A DNA stretch of 64,000 bases from Pyronema omphalodes (taxonomy: Eukaryota > Ascomycota > Pezizomycetes > Pezizales > Pyronemataceae), in NCBI GenBank assembly GCA_024516155.1, contig JAJJXM010000117.1:1-64000 (forward strand). The letters run 5' to 3'. The notes below the pieces were generated by a model. That model was given only the letters and a program-made list of their open reading frames with translations, was not told the origin of the DNA and did not search any database. A program made the translations under genes and the position numbers. The first letter of the stretch is position 1. Each line of letters starts with the position of its first letter. Below, in pieces: positions 11,692 through 23,600 of this stretch.

Positions 11692-13103
11692 TGTGAACCT
11701 GGGCACAGTCCTAACTATCCAGAGGCTTTTTCGATCGTTCATCCAAGTGCTTCATCCTAGGATAGACAAACACTTCGTTCTCAAGACAAACAGACACTTC
11801 TTTCTCAAGAACTAATAAGGGTATTCCAAAGATGAAGCTAGGAAGTAAATCAATCGATCACAGGCCGAATAAACTTAAGGGTCCTCTCCGGAGGTAATTG
11901 TTGGTGTAGATAGTGTATCGTCGCGTAGAGGATCAATGGATGATAATGGAGGAGACAGAGGGAAGACAGAGGGTCTTTTATAGACTTTCGTCTACAAATG
12001 CGCCCAGCCTTCCTTGGGGAACCAACTGCCAAACTGAGCTTAGGAGATAGGACATGGGTTCAAGCTGAGACGCATCTGCTGAGGCCTGCATCATGCTAAG
12101 CGCGCGATTAAATTAATCACTCACTTGCATTATGCTCGCCTTGGTCAGATTGATCCTTGAAATAGCTCACCGTACTACCACACCTTCCACTAAGGTGCTG
12201 GGGTTTTGAGTCACATCGGAGGGCAACTCCGTCTGACTGCATCATGCATGAACTCTTGTGATAATGATGCATGAGTCATGTATCAGATGAGTCGCGCCAT
12301 CATAGATATCCCTAGAGAATCTCGGTTGCAAGTAGAGGTTACTGACATCATAAGGCATCCTGATGCCCTACCGGAGTGGATCACTCCGTCACATTCCTGT
12401 GTGATGTCACATGTGCCCAACCTGCGCGCACTTGCGCGCAGCCACACCCCGGTGTGGATGCAAACGCCGTCTTGTTCCAAGTTGGCAGCTCTAGGCCCAA
12501 GGACGCGTCATATCAGTTCCATCAAACGGGTTTCCTGAGTGGAGTTCCCTGCTGGACATCGTCTCATGCTAATGCACTGTTGACCCTTGTTCTGCATTCC
12601 ACTCCGGTTTGCTGACTAGACTCTTCCTGATCTTCTTCGCCCAACTGTCCACCCAACTCGTAACACCGGTTGACACCTTTGCACCGCATCAGCATCTTCT
12701 TGGAATCTCCTGTTCCTATGCAGCCCCTATCGTAGCCGTGAATTGCCGAATGCTCCTCAGGTATAAGGAGGTGACCTTTCGTCGTCTTCTTCGTTCTCCA
12801 TCAGCGTTGTTCGTAGTTGTCTCGAGGGTAAGTCGACACCCTTGAGGTAAGTTTTCCTTTCTCCTTCTCCGTCCTGAGTCCTCCCAAACTGACAGTGAAT
12901 AATAGTTTCGACGCCTCGGGCCGCGATCCTTGTGAGGTCCTATCGGAAAGTCACGAATCACGTAACGTGGCTAGCCGCAGCTCCTCTGGGGGTTCCGGCC
13001 CGGGATACTAACATAATTGTTCATTCTCCTGTCGAGTTTGCCATATTCTCCATAGCCTTATATATGATACCAATTCTATCTTCACACATTATAGGGTGTG
13101 ACA
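11692..13103 (-). repeat. LTR of gypsy B2, flanked by internal sequence on both sides
   Basis: 1412 bp, of the same family as the B LTRs (16905-18288 and 24469-25852; 1384 bp). On the minus strand it starts TGTCACACCCTATAAT at 13103 and ends GGTTCACA at 11692. Upstream on the minus strand is the polypurine tract and B2 pol; downstream is a B-type leader and gag. It therefore serves as 3' LTR of one unit and 5' LTR of another. Confidence 0.92.
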
Positions 13104-14869
13104 CCACCTCCCCCCCTGTTCAAGCTTCGTCCCGAAGCTCGTAGTTCATCATCCTGTGATCGTACCTCGCCGCAGCCAAGTGATTAAGTGATCAATTATA
13201 GATGTAGTCCTCCAGCCCCTACATCCTACTACCAACTCAACTTAATGAGAAGCACGTGGGAAAAAACATTACGATTAGTCTTTGAGTCGGTAGTCCCTCG
13301 CAGAATCAGGGTGCTTGAGATGGAATTCTCTTAGCTTCTCCTGACCTCCTACTGAAAGGTTGTCGAAGGGTTCCGCCGTCCAATCTTTCTTGTTAGGCCA
13401 CCCAGACCATTTGGCGAGGTAGAGTACTCTGTTTCCTGATCTGTAACTGCTCATAATTTCATCTATGTCGTACTCCCCGCTTCCCTCAACATCGTCTGCT
13501 TCCCTAAGAATTCTATTTGGATCTGGTGGAGCTCTTGTACTGGTATGGGAAGGCTCAAGTAGGGCAATATGAAAGACATTATGAATCTTCCATTTTCGTG
13601 GTAATGTGAGACGTAATGCTGTTGGGGATATGACTTTTCGATTTGAAATGGACCGTGAAGTTTGTGATCCAATTTATGTGATGGTCATCGTGTTTTGATA
13701 TGTCGTCCATCAAGCATAACCAAGTCTCCAACTTGGTAAGTAGAGGCCTCCTTTCGTTGTAGGTCTGCATACTTTTTCGTTCTTTCTTGTGCTTTCTGTA
13801 AGGATAACTTTGCTCCTTCGTGCACAGTATGCATCCATTGGGCGTATGCTTTGCTGGCTGGGTTTCGCACAGCAGTTGCAGTTGGGTTGCTGGCAATGGG
13901 GTTATAACCGTAGTTCGCATAGAAGGGTGAAAGTCCTGTAGCGGTGGTTACTGAGTTGTTGTAAGCAAACTCTGCCATTGGCAACAGGTCAACCCAATCG
14001 TACATGTCATGATTGACAAAAGAGCGGAGGTAAGCTTCAATTGTCTGGTTAAGTCGTTCCGTCTGTCCGTTAGTTTGTGGGTGGAACGCTGTGGACATTC
14101 TAGGCTTGATGGCTAGTGTCCCAGGAAATGCTTACCAGGTCGTACTTGTGAACCTGGAGTCCCTATCCGAAACAATGTCTGTTGGCAGCCCATGTAACTT
14201 CCATATTTCTTTAGCAAAGATGCGGACAAGGTCTGCAGTTGTCTTGCTGTCCTTTTGCAATGGTATAAAGTGGGCCATCTTTGAAAATCGATCAACTACT
14301 ACCCAGTGTTGCTCACATCCATTTGATTCCGGTAGGTCTGTAATAAAGTCCATGGCGATTGATTGCCATGGGGCATAGGGTAATTCCAAAGGTTGAAGTA
14401 ATCCATACTTCAGGTGCCGCGCCTTTTTGTCCCTTTGACATTCCATACAACGCTTAACATAATTTATTATTGCTCCTTCCATTCTTGGCCACCAGAAGTT
14501 TCTTCGAATTAGTTCAATAGTTTTATCCTGTCCGAAGTGACCTGCAATTTTAGAGTCATGTTCGGATTCAAGAACTGTATTTACCAAATCCTTTGGTACC
14601 CATAGTTTTCCTTTTCGATAGAGAATGCCATCTTCCATCGTCAGTGGTTCTTCAATTTCCTTTGTTGCCTCCACATAATTTTGATCCAGTTTTCCAGCTT
14701 CGTTAACCATCTTCAAAAAGTCTGCAGACCATTTAACCAAGGGAATAGACGAAAGACGTGCTGAAGAAATGATAAAAGATGTTCCTTCTCCAGCAGTGCT
14801 GATTGACGAAATGGATGCAAAATGATTCTTATGCAGGATCGTTGTAATCGGCTGATCTTCACCTCCCCC
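13104..14869 (-). pseudogene. pol: gypsy B2 integrase and chromodomain
   Basis: Continues B2 pol after the A insertion. Integrase zinc finger (HFGQDKTIELIRRNFWWP...CMECQ), core with MDFITDLPES and VSDRDSRFTS, a frameshift near 14100-14130, then FHPQTNGQTERLNQT. A TGA lies just after HIKTR (about 13683), and the chromodomain region (about 13275-13680) follows. A purine-rich tract lies directly before the LTR (13104-13120 on the plus strand is C-rich). Confidence 0.9.
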
Positions 14870-15400
14870 TGTCACGGCACACGGCTGACGAGCCGTTGTG
14901 TTGTTGCGTCATCGTTGTGTTGTCGTTGTTGTTGTCGACATCGTGCCGTTGTCTTGCCGTGTTGTGTTGTGTTGCTGTTGTGTTGTTGTGTGTGCCGTGC
15001 CGTTGTGATTGATAGACTGATTGATGATGGATGACGTACCATGAGCTGGAGAGCTGTGGCGTCGCAGGTGAATTGATGGAGAACGGAAGCTTTCATGTAG
15101 CGATGTTGGATGACGGCCCAGCAAGAGTGCTGGCCGCCCCTTTGTACATAAGGAGGCTTGCCTCCCCGTTGTTGAGTTCTCCATCGAACGTCTTGTGTCT
15201 TTCCCTTGTCCTTAATAAAGACTTCTCCTTTCAGTCCCACGTCATTCTTGTCCTTGTCCCTGTCCCTGTTTCGTGTGCCGTCCGTCTGCCGTGCACTTCG
15301 GTCCTTGTCCTTCCGTTCCCCCATCCCGGAACTTGCCTAGTCCCCCCTTGCCGGTAGTGTTCAGTGTGTTCTTTGAACGTCCGTTCCTAGTTCCCTGACA
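14870..15400 (+). repeat. 5' LTR of gypsy A
   Basis: 531 bp, TGTCACGGCA...TTCCCTGACA. A TATA-like TACATAAG is at 15145. The segment ATCGAACGT at 15183-15191 is complementary to the leader just after the LTR. AATAAA is at 15214-15219. Confidence 0.96.
15145..15191 (+). promoter_or_regulatory. predicted TATA-like box and transcript start of gypsy A
   Basis: TACATAAG at 15145 lies 38 nt before ATCGAACGT (15183-15191). This 9-mer is the exact reverse complement of 15403-15411, two bases after the LTR. In self-primed fungal gypsy elements such as Tf1 the transcript 5' end pairs with this site, so the start is predicted near 15183. Inference only. Confidence 0.45.
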
Positions 15401-15402
15401 TT

Positions 15403-15411
15403 ACGTTCGAT
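15403..15411 (+). other. candidate self-priming primer-binding site of gypsy A
   Basis: ACGTTCGAT, beginning two bases after the 5' LTR, pairs perfectly with 15183-15191 inside the LTR. No tRNA-like TGG primer site is seen here. Confidence 0.45.
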
Positions 15412-15435
15412 CGAATAATTATTCAACCAACACGC

Positions 15436-15678
15436 ATGAACCCCACCGGTTCTGCTTGGACATACGCCTTAAAACAAGCCCTGGAAACGCACACCCTAAA
15501 CGAAACCTTCGGGATTTCCGACCGATTCGCTGGCGCAGTGCGAAGAACCATCCGAAGAGCAGAAAATCACTGCTACCTTGTGGTCCGCTGGGAACTCCAG
15601 GACTACACTTACCAGGAGCACGTCCGCCACACCATCAGACTCAAGCCAATCCTCCGAGCCCGCCAGAATGCACGTTAA
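15436..15678 (+). CDS. ORF0, conserved 80-residue protein upstream of A gag
   Basis: Starts MNPTGSAWTYALKQALETH and ends ILRARQNAR. A small basic protein with no motif I recognise and no membrane segment. A nearly identical frame is in A3 (48280-48522), and a start-less one in A2 (5584-5826), so it is a family feature. Its stop codon overlaps the gag start (ATGCACGTTAA, 15668-15678), with gag in the next frame. It could be the true N-terminal part of Gag joined by frameshifting, a separate accessory protein, or an upstream ORF controlling gag. Function unknown. Confidence 0.6.
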   Translation: MNPTGSAWTYALKQALETHTLNETFGISDRFAGAVRRTIRRAENHCYLVVRWELQDYTYQEHVRHTIRLKPILRARQNAR

Positions 15679-16904
15679 ACTTATCGACGAAGGACACTGG
15701 CAGCAAATTGTGAACGCTGCCTCCATGACCCAGTTCCCTGACGGCCATGAACCGCTTACCTTCACCAAACAACTCGCGCAATCCATCCTAGACGCCCAAG
15801 ACCACCCCACGGGCTATCTCTTAAACGACCTCGCGGAAACCCCCGGCTCCCGTAACAGCACTCGGGTCTCCAGCCCTGTCGCGTCCCGCGCTCCGGAAGC
15901 TCCCACCCCTGCCCCCATACCCCCTGTCGTTATCCAGACTGGCTCCGTCCAGGTTTATCCAGATGGCCCAGAAACAGTGCCGCGAACCGCCGCACCCCCT
16001 ACCACAGCCGCAGCCGCAGCCCCCGCCCCCGCTATAATCGCACCAATTCCAAGACCCCCCCCCCGAGACCCCGAAATCCTCCTAACCCCGGAGGAACAAG
16101 CAGATACGAATGAAATTCACTACTACGAGCAGGAGCTCACCCGCCAGCGTGAACTCATCAACGCGCTACTCGCCTCCCCTGGCATCCGCGTCACCGGAGA
16201 CAAAATCTCGGATCCGCCAACCTTCGACGGGTCCAACAGGGAGGACCTCCGCCGCTTTGTCTCCTTGCTTCGCATGAAGTTGGTGAGCGACGAACTACGC
16301 TTCCCAACCCCTCACAAACGGATTTCTTATGCCATGGGCCGCCTCCGCGGACGCGCCTTGGATCAGATTCTTCCTGATATCAAGGAAAATGGCAACCGCT
16401 GGGCCCTCAACGACGTCGAGGACGTCATTAAAATCTTACAGCGTACCTTTGGAGACCCGGACGAGCGCGCAACGGCTCGTTTCAACCTACAAAATCTCCG
16501 ACAAAACAACCGCGAATTTTCGGACTATTATGCAGAGTTCTCCCGCCTGGTCGCAGAATTAGGCTGGGATGAAGCCGCCACCATGGATGCTCTGCGTAAC
16601 GGCCTGTCCCTCGAGTTGCACGAAGAGTTGGTTGGCGCCCCTCCCACCGCTACGATGCACGAATTTGTTGACCAGTGCCAAAAATTGGACTCCCAATTGA
16701 GAGCACTTGAGAACCTCCGCAAGCTGCGTACCAACCGCGGCCAAGTTAAACCCACTACCGCTGCCACCCCCGCCACCAGTCGCCCCACCCCCGCTACCCA
16801 AGCCACCACCGCCTCCTCCAGCAAGCAAACCCCTGCCCAGGGACCCCGTCAGAAACTGTTGGCACAGGAGCGCGCAACCCGCCTGTCAGAAGGACGTTGC
16901 CTCT
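15668..16904 (+). pseudogene. gag: gypsy A gag, 5' part, interrupted by element B
   Basis: Start chosen at MHVKLIDEGHWQQIV (overlapping the ORF0 stop); the frame is also open upstream. A Pro/Ala-rich linker (residues about 55-125) is followed by gag core FDGSNREDLRRFVSLL, YAMGRLRGRALDQILP, TFGDPDERATARFNL and YYAEFSRLVAELGW, then a Pro/Thr/Ala-rich tail and the beginning of the zinc knuckle (GRCL). Element B enters exactly in the knuckle; the remainder is at 25853-25967. The insertion, not point decay, destroyed this gene. Confidence 0.93.
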
Positions 16905-18288
16905 TGTCACACCCTATAATGTGTGAGAATAGAATAGGTATCATATATAACGCTATGGAGAATATGGCAAAGTCGACAGGAGAATGAATAATTAAGTTAG
17001 TATCCCGGGCCGGGACCCCCAGAGGAGCTCCGGCTAGCCACGTCACGTGATTCGTGACTTTCCGATAGGACCTCACGAGGATCCCGGCCCGAGGCGTCGA
17101 AACTATTATTCACTGTCAGTTTGGAGGACTCAGGACGGAGAAGGGGAAAGGAACACTTACCTCAAGGGTGTTGACTTACCCTTGAGACAACTACGAACGA
17201 CGCTGATGGAGAACAAAGAAGACGACGAAAGGTCACCTCCTTATACCTGAGGAGTGTTCGGCAATACACGGCTACGATAGGGGCTGCATAGGAACAGGAG
17301 ATTCCAAAAGGATGCAGATGCGGCGCAAGGATATCATCCGGTGTTACTAGTTGGGTGAACAGTGGGGCGAGGGATAAGGCAGAGTCTAGTCAGCAAACAG
17401 GAGTGGAATGCAGGACAAGGGTCAACAGTGCATTGGCATGAGACAACGTCCAGCAGGGAACCCCACTCAGGAAACCTGTTTGATGAAACTGATATGACGC
17501 GTCCTTGGGCCTAGAGCTGCCAACTTGGAAACAATACGGCGTTTGCATCCACACCAGGGTGTGGCTGCGCGCAAGTGCGCGCAGGTGGGGCACATATGAC
17601 ATCACACAGGAATGTGACGGGGCAGTGCGCTCCAGTAGGGCATGGTATGCCTTATGATGTCAGTGAACTCTACTTGCAATCGAGATTCTCTAGGGAGATC
17701 TATGACGGCGCGACTCATACGATAAATGACTCATGCGTCATTATCACAGGAGTTCATGCATGATGCAGTCAGACGGAGTTGCCCTCCGGTGTGACTCATA
17801 ACCCCAGCACCTCATTGGGAGGTGTGGTAGTACGGTGAGCTATTTCAAGGATTAATCTGACCAGGGCGAGCATTATGCAAGTGAGCAATTAATTTAATTG
17901 CGCGCTTAGTATGATGCAAGCCTCAGCAGATGCGCCACAGCTTTGACCCATGTCTTATCTCCTAAGCTCAGTTTGGCAGTTGGTTCCCCAAGGAAGGCTG
18001 GGCGAATTTGTAGACGAAGGTCTATAAAAGACCCTATGTCTTCCCTCTGTCTCCTCCATCATCGTCCATTGATCCTCTACGCGACGATACACTATCTACA
18101 CCAACAAATACCTCCGAAGACGACCCTTAAGTTTATTCGGCCTGTGATCGGTTAATTCTCTTCCTAGCTTATCTTTGGAATAAGTTCTTTTAGTTCTTGA
18201 GAACGAAGCGTCTGTCTACACCAGGACAGAATACTTGAGAGACAACCGGAAAAGCCTCCGCATAGTGAGGACTGTGCCCAGGTTCACA
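16905..18288 (+). repeat. 5' LTR of gypsy B
   Basis: 1384 bp, TGTCACACCC...GGTTCACA. TATAAAAG at 18023-18030. CCTTAAGTTTAT at 18125-18136 is complementary to the leader right after the LTR. Confidence 0.97.
18023..18030 (+). promoter_or_regulatory. TATA box in gypsy B LTR
   Basis: TATAAAAG in the 5' LTR, also present in the 3' LTR at 25587-25594. It lies about 100 nt before the segment predicted to begin the transcript (18125). Confidence 0.55.
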
Positions 18289-18290
18289 CT

Positions 18291-18302
18291 ATAAACTTAA
18301 GG
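18291..18302 (+). other. candidate self-priming primer-binding site of gypsy B
   Basis: ATAAACTTAAGG, starting two bases after the 5' LTR, is the exact 12-nt reverse complement of 18125-18136 in the LTR. The B2 copy keeps both halves. This fits Tf1-type self-priming rather than tRNA priming. Confidence 0.55.
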
Positions 18303-18418
18303 CTACAAGCTACCAAGTTTATTAATCGACACGAATACGGAAGACCCTCTTCTAGGGCAATACGAAAACGAAAACCCCTCCAAAAAACCATCTCACAAGA
18401 ACCATCCAATCAACAATA

Positions 18419-20605
18419 ATGGCCTCACGCAGAATCGCTGGACCTGCCGGTCACGATGACGGCCTCGATGCTCCTATGGGCAACACCATCAGCATTACCC
18501 ATCCTCGTTCATGGGATGAGGTTACTACTCTTGGACCAGCACGGGTCCATCATGGAACAACGATCAACACAGGCGATGTTCCTGAATGGGTAGTTTTGAT
18601 GATGGAAAGAATGAGCGCCACAGAAGGGGATATCAAGAAGTTGATTGAGGCAGCCGGGGAAGGAGCTGCTATGAACGAACAGTTGCAGCAGATGAAAGGG
18701 TTATACCAGGAAATGACCCAAGGCATGCAGAAAGCCTGTGATATTTTGGCGAAAAAAGGGGACTTGGACCAGGAGGTTAACCTCCAAACTGTGACGCGGC
18801 TAGTTCAGGCCAGCAATGAATTTGCTGGGCAAGTATGGAAGACAATTGGCGACCTTGCTACAGATGCAAAGTCAAAGGAAGCAGCGAATCAAGCAGCTGC
18901 TGAGAGATTGAATCAGGGCATTCAAACGACAAATGCCATTCTCGAAGCCTTTGCTCAGAGGCAGAGGGAAATTAACAGAGAAATCGAAAGATGGGCATTC
19001 GAGAAGAACACTCGGGATGCCATTAGACAACAGGACGATGAGCAACGGGACAGGCGTATTGAGGCTCTTTGTGTAGCTGAGGAAACACATCATCAGCGCC
19101 TACTCGACTACGAGGAGCAAAGGGAGGAGGAGAAATTGGAGTTGGTCAACAAGGTCATCAGCCTTGTTATGTCCAAAATCCAGGAAAAAGAAAATTTTGA
19201 TGCAAAGTCTCTCACTGAGGCTATGCATGAGGAGATGACTCCAAAACCCCCTTCCCTTGGCAGAGCGCCAGAATTCCCGTTACCACCATCAGAGGATGGA
19301 TCCCCTGATGTTGGTCAAGGAAACGGTGGAGGAAAGCCACCTCGTGGTAGAATTCCGCCACCTCCACCACCCCCATCTGACCCTTCAGACGACGAAGATT
19401 CAGATGATGAGTATATCAGAAAAGCATTGGAAAGAAAGCGCCAGGAGCGCAAAGAAAAACAGAAAGAACAAAATCCAGAGGCGAAGAATGCAACAGAGGC
19501 ATTTTTGGAGTCACTGGTTAAAAAATTACAACAATCCGAACCTGCCGGACCTAAGAGACCAAAGATGCCTGAAATGAAGGCACCGCAGTTCTTTAGTGGG
19601 AAGGATAAAACATTGTTCAGGACATGGTGGATGTCGGTTAAAGATTATATTGAAACTTACACAAAACCATTTCCAGATGAAGATGATCAGGTTAAGTGGG
19701 TTGGAAGCTTGCTCACACATAAGGCCCTGAGTTGGCACCAGGAAAGACGAAAAAACATCCAACGACAAGGGTTAAGGGATACTTGGGTTGCATTTTCAAG
19801 TGCAATTGAGACTAGATTTGAGGATAGGCGAGAGGTCCAAAAAGATGTCAAGAGGATTACAGAACTCCAATACGACGGAGATATTGACGATTATATCACC
19901 AAATTGGAGGATCTCAATATGAGGGTTGGGGCAATTGGTCCCATGTACAGAAATGTCATCGGGGAGGCGATGACACCAGCAATTAAAAAGATGGTTTATC
20001 AGAGATGTGGTGGAATCCCAACCGATGACGAGGAAATGATTGATGCAGTAAAAGATGCTGGACATGTTGTTGAAGAATTAGAAGAGGAATTGAAGGGTTC
20101 AAAGAAGAGGACTCTGGAGGCACGAGAGGATCGTACAAAAGATAAAAATAAGCATAGGGAAAATGTGCGCCCCAAGGAGGTGCAGCACAAAGACAAATTT
20201 AAGGAGAAAAAGGATAAGAAAGTTTTTGCTGGGAAAAAGTCAGAAAAACCGGCGGTTTATGCCTCAGGAAGGGAGGCTTTACAACGAGTACCCCAAGCCG
20301 AAATTGATAAACACAAAAAGGAAAAGGCAGACTGTTGGCGTTGTGGTCGTTCTGGGCATAAGATGTATGACTGTTACGCAAGAAAGACAGTTGGGGGAAC
20401 TGAGTTGACAAAGGATGGAAAGGTAGCTTCTTCAGGGAAGAGGAAGCGAGATGAGGATGAAATTGAGAAACAAGAAAAGCCTAAGGAAAAGAAGAAGGCT
20501 AAAACAGCTGCAGTAAGGCAAGATAACGAAGATATGGATATGCCTGATGCGCAGCCTAGGATATGGGAATTGGAAGAAGACCAAAATATGGAATCGGATT
20601 TTTAA
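18419..20605 (+). CDS. gag: gypsy B Gag, 728 aa, intact
   Basis: Structural polyprotein that packages element RNA. An unusually long N-terminal part (residues 1-390) includes a charged helical, probably coiled-coil stretch (about 80-280), a Pro-rich segment (PPPPPPS, about 318) and an acidic segment. Then the gag core (PQFFSGKDKTLFRTWWMSVKDY, LSWHQERRKN, IETRFEDRREVQKDVKRI) at about 395-520, and one zinc knuckle CWRCGRSGHKMYDC at about 640. A Lys- and acid-rich tail ends MESDF. The start is the first ATG after the leader and matches the B2 gag start in context. The last 43 nt overlap the pol frame, which is in the -1 phase. Confidence 0.93.
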   Translation: MASRRIAGPAGHDDGLDAPMGNTISITHPRSWDEVTTLGPARVHHGTTINTGDVPEWVVLMMERMSATEGDIKKLIEAAGEGAAMNEQLQQMKGLYQEMTQGMQKACDILAKKGDLDQEVNLQTVTRLVQASNEFAGQVWKTIGDLATDAKSKEAANQAAAERLNQGIQTTNAILEAFAQRQREINREIERWAFEKNTRDAIRQQDDEQRDRRIEALCVAEETHHQRLLDYEEQREEEKLELVNKVISLVMSKIQEKENFDAKSLTEAMHEEMTPKPPSLGRAPEFPLPPSEDGSPDVGQGNGGGKPPRGRIPPPPPPPSDPSDDEDSDDEYIRKALERKRQERKEKQKEQNPEAKNATEAFLESLVKKLQQSEPAGPKRPKMPEMKAPQFFSGKDKTLFRTWWMSVKDYIETYTKPFPDEDDQVKWVGSLLTHKALSWHQERRKNIQRQGLRDTWVAFSSAIETRFEDRREVQKDVKRITELQYDGDIDDYITKLEDLNMRVGAIGPMYRNVIGEAMTPAIKKMVYQRCGGIPTDDEEMIDAVKDAGHVVEELEEELKGSKKRTLEAREDRTKDKNKHRENVRPKEVQHKDKFKEKKDKKVFAGKKSEKPAVYASGREALQRVPQAEIDKHKKEKADCWRCGRSGHKMYDCYARKTVGGTELTKDGKVASSGKRKRDEDEIEKQEKPKEKKKAKTAAVRQDNEDMDMPDAQPRIWELEEDQNMESDF

Positions 20606-23600
20606 AGTCCTCTAGGGAGGCATCACCCGAGGAGGAAATGGATACAGACGCATTAATTGGGAAATGTGCGGGAACAAAAAGAAAAACAACGGACAGCCTT
20701 GAGTCGACCAGGACTAAGAGTCGACGATCGGACAAAGGAGATGCAATTCCAGGAACTAGGGAATTAGCACCAACTCCTCCTCATCATGGACCGAGACCAA
20801 TAATTAATATGGTTCTCAATTGGTCTAAAAATCAGCAACGCACAGTTAGAGTCCTTCTGGATACAGGCTCTACTGCTGCCCTCCTGGACAAAGCTTTTGT
20901 CCACAAATACAAAATTCCAACCGTCAAAAGGGACACCCCCCTCCAAATTCGCAACTTCAACAATGAAATAGTTGCCGGAGCATGAGTCTTCTTTACGGTT
21001 CCATTCTTATTGCAGCACAAGCAACATTTTGCTGCAGAATCATTTGAAGTCGCTCCGCTAGATAGTGACTGCGATGCTATCCTACCATATTGGTGGATGG
21101 CACAACATCAGCCCTGCAACCTCTGGGGAGATCAGGACCAGATCTCATTTACCTCCTCACGTTGCAAAGAGAAATGCACTAAGGCGCAGGCCAGTGCCTT
21201 CTCCCTCCAGGTCGACAAACATGTACTCGACCACCCAGAGGCCTTAATCTTAGGCCATATCTCATCTGTATCCACCACAGAAGAACTATCAGAGGCACTT
21301 CAACAAGTCCCTGAGAAATTTCGTGGTTGGATCACTATTATGACAAAGGAAGCAGCAGATAGGCTTCCAGAACACAAACCCTACGACCATGCTATTGACA
21401 TGAAAGAAGGGGAGACTCCGCCTTGGGGACCTGTCTACGCTCTTAACGAAGTTGAGCTTGAGACACTGAGAGAATGGTTGAAGGATATGCTGCGCACTGG
21501 AAAAATCAGACCTTCCAAGTCACCAGCAGCAGCTCCTATTCTCTTCGTCCCAAAGGCCCATGGCAGAGGTCTTCGGTTATGTGTTAACTATCGGGGCATC
21601 AATAAAATAACAATTGCCAACCGATACCCGCTCCCACTCATGTCAGAGTTACAGGACAGAGTTCGAGGAGCTAAAATATTCACAAAGATGGATCTCAAGA
21701 ATGGATACCATCTAATTCGAATAAAAGAAGGAGATGAATGGAAAACGGCTTTCAGATGCCGATATGGGTTATATGAATTTCTGGTTATGCCTTTTGGGTT
21801 GAGCAATGCTCCGGCCACATTCCAAGATATGATGAATCATATCTTTAGGGACATGTTGGATCAGGGAGTAATTGCGTATATTGATGATGTTCTCATATAT
21901 GCTGAGACAGAGGAAAAACATGACGAATTGGTAAAAGAAGTATTAAAAAGGTTGGAAGAAAATGGGTTGGTTATATCACCGGAAAAATGTGTCTGGGGAC
22001 AAAAGAAAGTGGAATTTCTGGGATATATTATCAGTGAAAATGGGATTGAAATGGCTAAGGACAAGGTGGAAACCGTCCTTATATGGGAACCCCCAAAGTC
22101 CTTGAAGCAAGTACAAGGCTTTCTTGGATTCGCTAACTTCTATCGGAGATTCATTAAGGACTTCTCAAGAATATGTCGTCCTCTTACAGAATCTACGAAA
22201 GGCGATGCGAAGAAATGGGAATGGACTGTTGCTATGGAATTAGCATTTGACGAACTGAAGAATCGATTTACAACAGCACCAATCTTGCGTCATTTTGATC
22301 CAAGAAAGGTTTGTATAGTTGAGACTGATGCTTCGGATTTTGCTTTAGGCGCAGTTCTGTCCCAGAAAGGGGATGATGGAAAGTTGCATCCAATTGCTTT
22401 CCATTCAAGAAAGTTCACTCCTGCTGAGATAAATTATGAGATTCACGACAAAGAGCTATTAGCTATCGTGGACTCATTTAAGGTATGGAGGAGATATCTT
22501 GAAGGAGCAATGTTTACTGTGGAAGTTTACAGCGACCACCAAAACCGTGAGTATTTTACAACAACAAAAGTACTCAATCGACGTCAAGCTAGATGGGCCC
22601 AAGAGCTTGCTGGCGTTGACTTCAAAATTTATTACAGACCTGGGGTAAGGAATGGGAAACCTGATGCTTTATCTAGGCGTCCGGAGTTCCGCCCTGAAAA
22701 GGGGGGAGGTGAAGATCAGCCGATTACGACGATCCTGCATCAAAGCCATTTTGCATCGATTTCGTCAATCAGCACTGCTGGAGATGGAACTTCTTTTATC
22801 ATTTCTTCAGCACGTCTTTCCTCTATTCCCTTGGTTAAATGGTCAGCAGAATTTTTGAAGATGGTTAAGGAAGCTGGAAAACTGGATAAGATTTACGTGG
22901 AGGCAACGAAGCAAATGAAGGAACCACTGACGATAGAGGATGGCATACTCTATCGAAAAGAAAAACTATGGGTACCAAAGGATTTGGTAAATACGGTTCT
23001 TGAATCCGAACATGACTCTAAAATTGCAGTTCACTTCGGACAAGACAAAACTATTGAATTAATTCGAAGGAACTTCTGGTGGCCGAAGATGGAAGAAGGA
23101 ATAATAAATTATGTGAAGAGTTGTATGGAATGTCAAAGGGACAAAAAGGCGCGGCACCTGAAGTATGGATTACTTCAACCTTTGGAATTACCTTATGCCC
23201 CATGGCAATCAATCGCCATGGATTTTATTACAGACCTACCGGAATCAAATGGATGTGATCAACTCTGGGTAGTAGTTGATCGGTTTTCGAAAATGGCCCA
23301 CTTCATACCATTACAAAATGACGGCAAGACAACCCCAGACCTTGTCCGAATCTTTGCTAAGGAAATTTGGAAATTACATGGGCTGCCTACGGACATTATT
23401 TCGGATAGGGACTCCAGGTTTACAAGTACGACCTGGAAAGCATTTCTTGGGACACTAGCCATCAAGCCTAGAATGTCCACAGCGTTCCACCCTCAAACCG
23501 ACGGACAGACGGAACGACTCAACCAGACAATTGAAGCTTACCTCCGCTCTTTTGTCAATCATGAGATGGACGATTGGGTTGACTTGTTGCCAATGGCAGA

